Assembly (NCBI GenBank): GCA_035938215.1
Contig: DASZHC010000161.1
Span: 1 to 7,799, forward strand
Length of the DNA: 7,799 nt
Direction: 5' to 3'
Source: DASZHC01 sp035938215
Lineage (GTDB): Bacteria; Verrucomicrobiota; Verrucomicrobiia; Chthoniobacterales; JAFAMB01
Below, one piece after another: positions 6,291-7,799 of this stretch. Position 1 is the stretch's first letter. Every line of letters starts with the position of its first letter. The notes beneath the pieces were generated by a model that saw only the letters and a program-made list of their open reading frames with translations, did no database searches and was not told the DNA's origin. A program made the position numbers and the translations under genes.

Positions 6291-6923
6291 ATGAACAAAG
6301 CCTTCGTTTTAGGTTGCGGATGCCTGGGCATAATCATTCTGGCTCTCGTTGTTTTCGGCGGTGCGATAGCAGGCGGCTACAATAGCCTAGTGCAGTCTTC
6401 GACAACGGTCGATGCCTCCTGGGCGCAGGTTCAGACGCAGTACCAACGTCGCGCCGACCTGATACCGAACCTGGTGCGAACAGTCGAGGGAGCCGCAAAT
6501 TTCGAAAAATCGACGCTGACGGACGTCGTGAATGCTAGGGCGAATGCCACAAAAGTGACGATCGATCCTTCCAAGGCCCCAACTGACCCTGAGAAGCTTC
6601 GCCAATTCGAGCAGGCTCAGAACGCGCTTTCGGGGACTCTTGGCCGCTTGCTTGCTGTCAGTGAGAGATATCCAGAGCTCAAGGCGAATAACAATTTTCG
6701 CGATCTGCAGGCCCAAATCGAAGGAACCGAAAATCGGATAGCTGTCGCGCGACGCGATTTCAATAACACCGTCCAGCGTTACAATGCTCAGGTCCGTTCA
6801 TTTCCCACGGTGATTTACGCCGGGTGGTTTGGATTTCTGCCCAAACCGTATTTTCAAAGTGTGGCAGGTGCTGAAGCCGCGCCGACAGTAAACTTCCCCT
6901 CGTTCGGCCCAAGTCCTAAATAG
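6291..6923 (+). CDS. lemA: LemA family protein
   Basis: Membrane-anchored protein of 210 residues. The molecular role of the family is not settled. One N-terminal hydrophobic helix (about residues 5-28) begins with an unusual Gly/Cys run, GCGCLG (8-13). The rest is a soluble, largely helical domain. Family signatures are clear: YNSLV (30-34), SWAQVQTQYQRRADLIPNLV (43-62), VNARANAT (80-87), RLLAVSERYPELKANNNF (119-136), EGTENRIAVARRDFNNTVQRYN (144-165) and a final FLPKPYF (182-188). Length is normal. ATG 6291 lies right before the membrane helix, and I see no strong ribosome binding site or promoter. The next gene, 44 nt downstream on the same strand, is a TPM-domain protein, a common partner, so the two probably form an operon. 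The name lemA here refers to the Listeria LemA family, not to the Pseudomonas sensor kinase once called LemA. Confidence 0.95.
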   Translation: MNKAFVLGCGCLGIIILALVVFGGAIAGGYNSLVQSSTTVDASWAQVQTQYQRRADLIPNLVRTVEGAANFEKSTLTDVVNARANATKVTIDPSKAPTDPEKLRQFEQAQNALSGTLGRLLAVSERYPELKANNNFRDLQAQIEGTENRIAVARRDFNNTVQRYNAQVRSFPTVIYAGWFGFLPKPYFQSVAGAEAAPTVNFPSFGPSPK

Positions 6924-6967
6924 GAGCAGTGCTGGCACTGACGCCTTTGAGAGCTTAGATTCGCTCT

Positions 6968-7799
6968 GTGGATTTCATCCAAGCTTTTGCAGCATCCAGG
7001 CGTCGAACCACCGGCGGGTGGAATTCGGCCCCGCGACGCCTGTTTGCCGGTGCCGCTTTTCTTGCCGTTTTCGCGTTGGTGCTGCTCCGGTCGATGGCGG
7101 CTGAAATTCCGCCCAAACCGACGCGTTATTTCAATGACTATGCCGGGCTGGTGCGTCCGGATACAGCGCAAAGGCTGAATCAGCAGCTTGCCGACTTCGA
7201 GCGCCAAACGTCGAATCAGATTCTGGTCGTCATTTATCCCAGTCTACCGCGGGATTCTACGGTTGAAGACTTCGCCCAGGATGCCTTCAGAGCCTGGAAG
7301 CCGGGGCAGCAGAGTCGCAGCAACGGCGCGATTCTGTTCATGTTTGTAAAGGATAGAAAACTGCGGATACAGACCGGTTACGGCCTTGAGGGCGCGCTGC
7401 CCGATGCTATCTGCAAAAGGATTATTTCCGATCAGATTGCACCGCGATTTCAGATCGGTGATTTCGACGGAGGGTTGATCGCAGGCGTCAATGCGATGAT
7501 CGCCGCGACCCGCGGTGAATACACCGGCAATGGTCGAACGGTCGCGGAGACTCGGGCTCAGATGCGGCATGGCGAGGATAGCTTTTTGGATTTGGCCATC
7601 TTTCTGGCAGCAATGGCACTTATCGGCATCTTCTGGATTCGAGCTGCCCGTCGTGGAACGGTGTATACTTCCAGAACTCGAGGGCCGGGTGGTACCTGGT
7701 GGATTGGCGGAGGAGGGCTAGGCGGTGGTGGTGGCGGATCTTCTGGTGGCGGCGGAGGCGGCGACGGTGGGGGCGGCTTTTCGGGCGGTGGAGGCGATA
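6968..7799 (+). CDS. TPM-domain (YgcG family) membrane protein, 3' end cut off by window edge
   Basis: The first 277 residues are present; the glycine-rich tail suggests the true end is close beyond the edge. Layout: signal or anchor helix (about 25-42) after a basic stretch with RR at 23-24; TPM domain (about 51-180) with TRYFNDYAGLV (52-62), LNQQLADFE (70-78), SNQILVVIYPSL (82-93), SNGAILFMFVKDRKLRIQTGYGLEGALPD (118-146) and FDGGLIAGVNAMI (166-178); a second membrane helix (206-224); and a tail almost wholly Gly/Ser from 247. The domain should face outside the cytoplasm. I start at GTG 6968 because an in-frame TAG lies at 6956-6958 and the only nearby ATG (7094) would fall inside the signal helix and destroy it. 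Cleavage after SMA or SMAA (42-45) is plausible. It follows lemA by 44 nt. TPM family functions vary (photosystem II repair in plants, envelope roles in bacteria), so none is assigned. Confidence 0.9.
   Translation, partial: MDFIQAFAASRRRTTGGWNSAPRRLFAGAAFLAVFALVLLRSMAAEIPPKPTRYFNDYAGLVRPDTAQRLNQQLADFERQTSNQILVVIYPSLPRDSTVEDFAQDAFRAWKPGQQSRSNGAILFMFVKDRKLRIQTGYGLEGALPDAICKRIISDQIAPRFQIGDFDGGLIAGVNAMIAATRGEYTGNGRTVAETRAQMRHGEDSFLDLAIFLAAMALIGIFWIRAARRGTVYTSRTRGPGGTWWIGGGGLGGGGGGSSGGGGGGDGGGGFSGGGGD

Noticed and set aside
7515..7721. 68-residue plus-strand open frame inside the TPM gene
   Set aside because: A different frame within a continuous TPM, membrane-helix and glycine-tail coding sequence; no independent support.
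7690..7799. Glycine-codon-rich stretch as a DNA tandem repeat or CRISPR-like array
   Set aside because: The GGN runs follow the reading frame of the TPM protein's glycine tail, which is typical of this family, and there is no repeat-spacer pattern.

Overview
The window is ordinary bacterial chromosome with tightly packed genes. I see no phage, transposase, CRISPR, tRNA or rRNA. Gene content and style suggest a Gram-negative-like free-living bacterium. My best guess is Verrucomicrobiota: tetrapyrrole genes in the order CcsA/HemX-type protein, hemA, hemC, cobA-hemD fusion, most starts lacking a clear Shine-Dalgarno, and an intergenic inverted repeat of a kind I associate with soil Verrucomicrobiota. 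That placement is inference from memory and would need a protein search.

Layout. Positions 1-1112 (minus) hold apt (adenine phosphoribosyltransferase), followed 28 nt later by an OppB/DppB-type ABC permease that runs off the left edge. Positions 1113-1495 are a 383-nt divergent intergenic region with a 26-bp imperfect inverted repeat (arms 1286-1311 and 1358-1383). Positions 1496-5773 (plus) form one compact operon: an eight-helix CcsA/HemX-family membrane protein, hemA (glutamyl-tRNA reductase), hemC (hydroxymethylbilane synthase) and a two-domain cobA-hemD protein. The genes abut or overlap, so translational coupling is likely. Positions 5821-6142 (minus) are a complete single-gene unit for ribosomal protein bS21 (rpsU), with a good sigma70-type promoter, ribosome binding site and intrinsic terminator. 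Positions 6291-7799 (plus) carry a LemA-family protein and a TPM-domain (YgcG-type) protein that runs off the right edge.

How the genes work together. hemA, hemC and the HemD half of the fusion cover steps from glutamyl-tRNA to uroporphyrinogen III, except hemL and hemB, which are not here. The CobA half diverts uroporphyrinogen III to precorrin-2 for sirohaem or cobalamin. The membrane protein in front of hemA resembles HemX, which sits beside hemA in Bacillus. LemA and TPM-domain proteins are often neighbours and probably form an envelope-associated pair.

I did not find a convincing undescribed system. The points most worth a second look are the inverted-repeat element, the short C-terminus of HemA, the degenerate haem-binding (WWD) segment of the CcsA/HemX protein, and a twin-arginine-like signal on the TPM protein.
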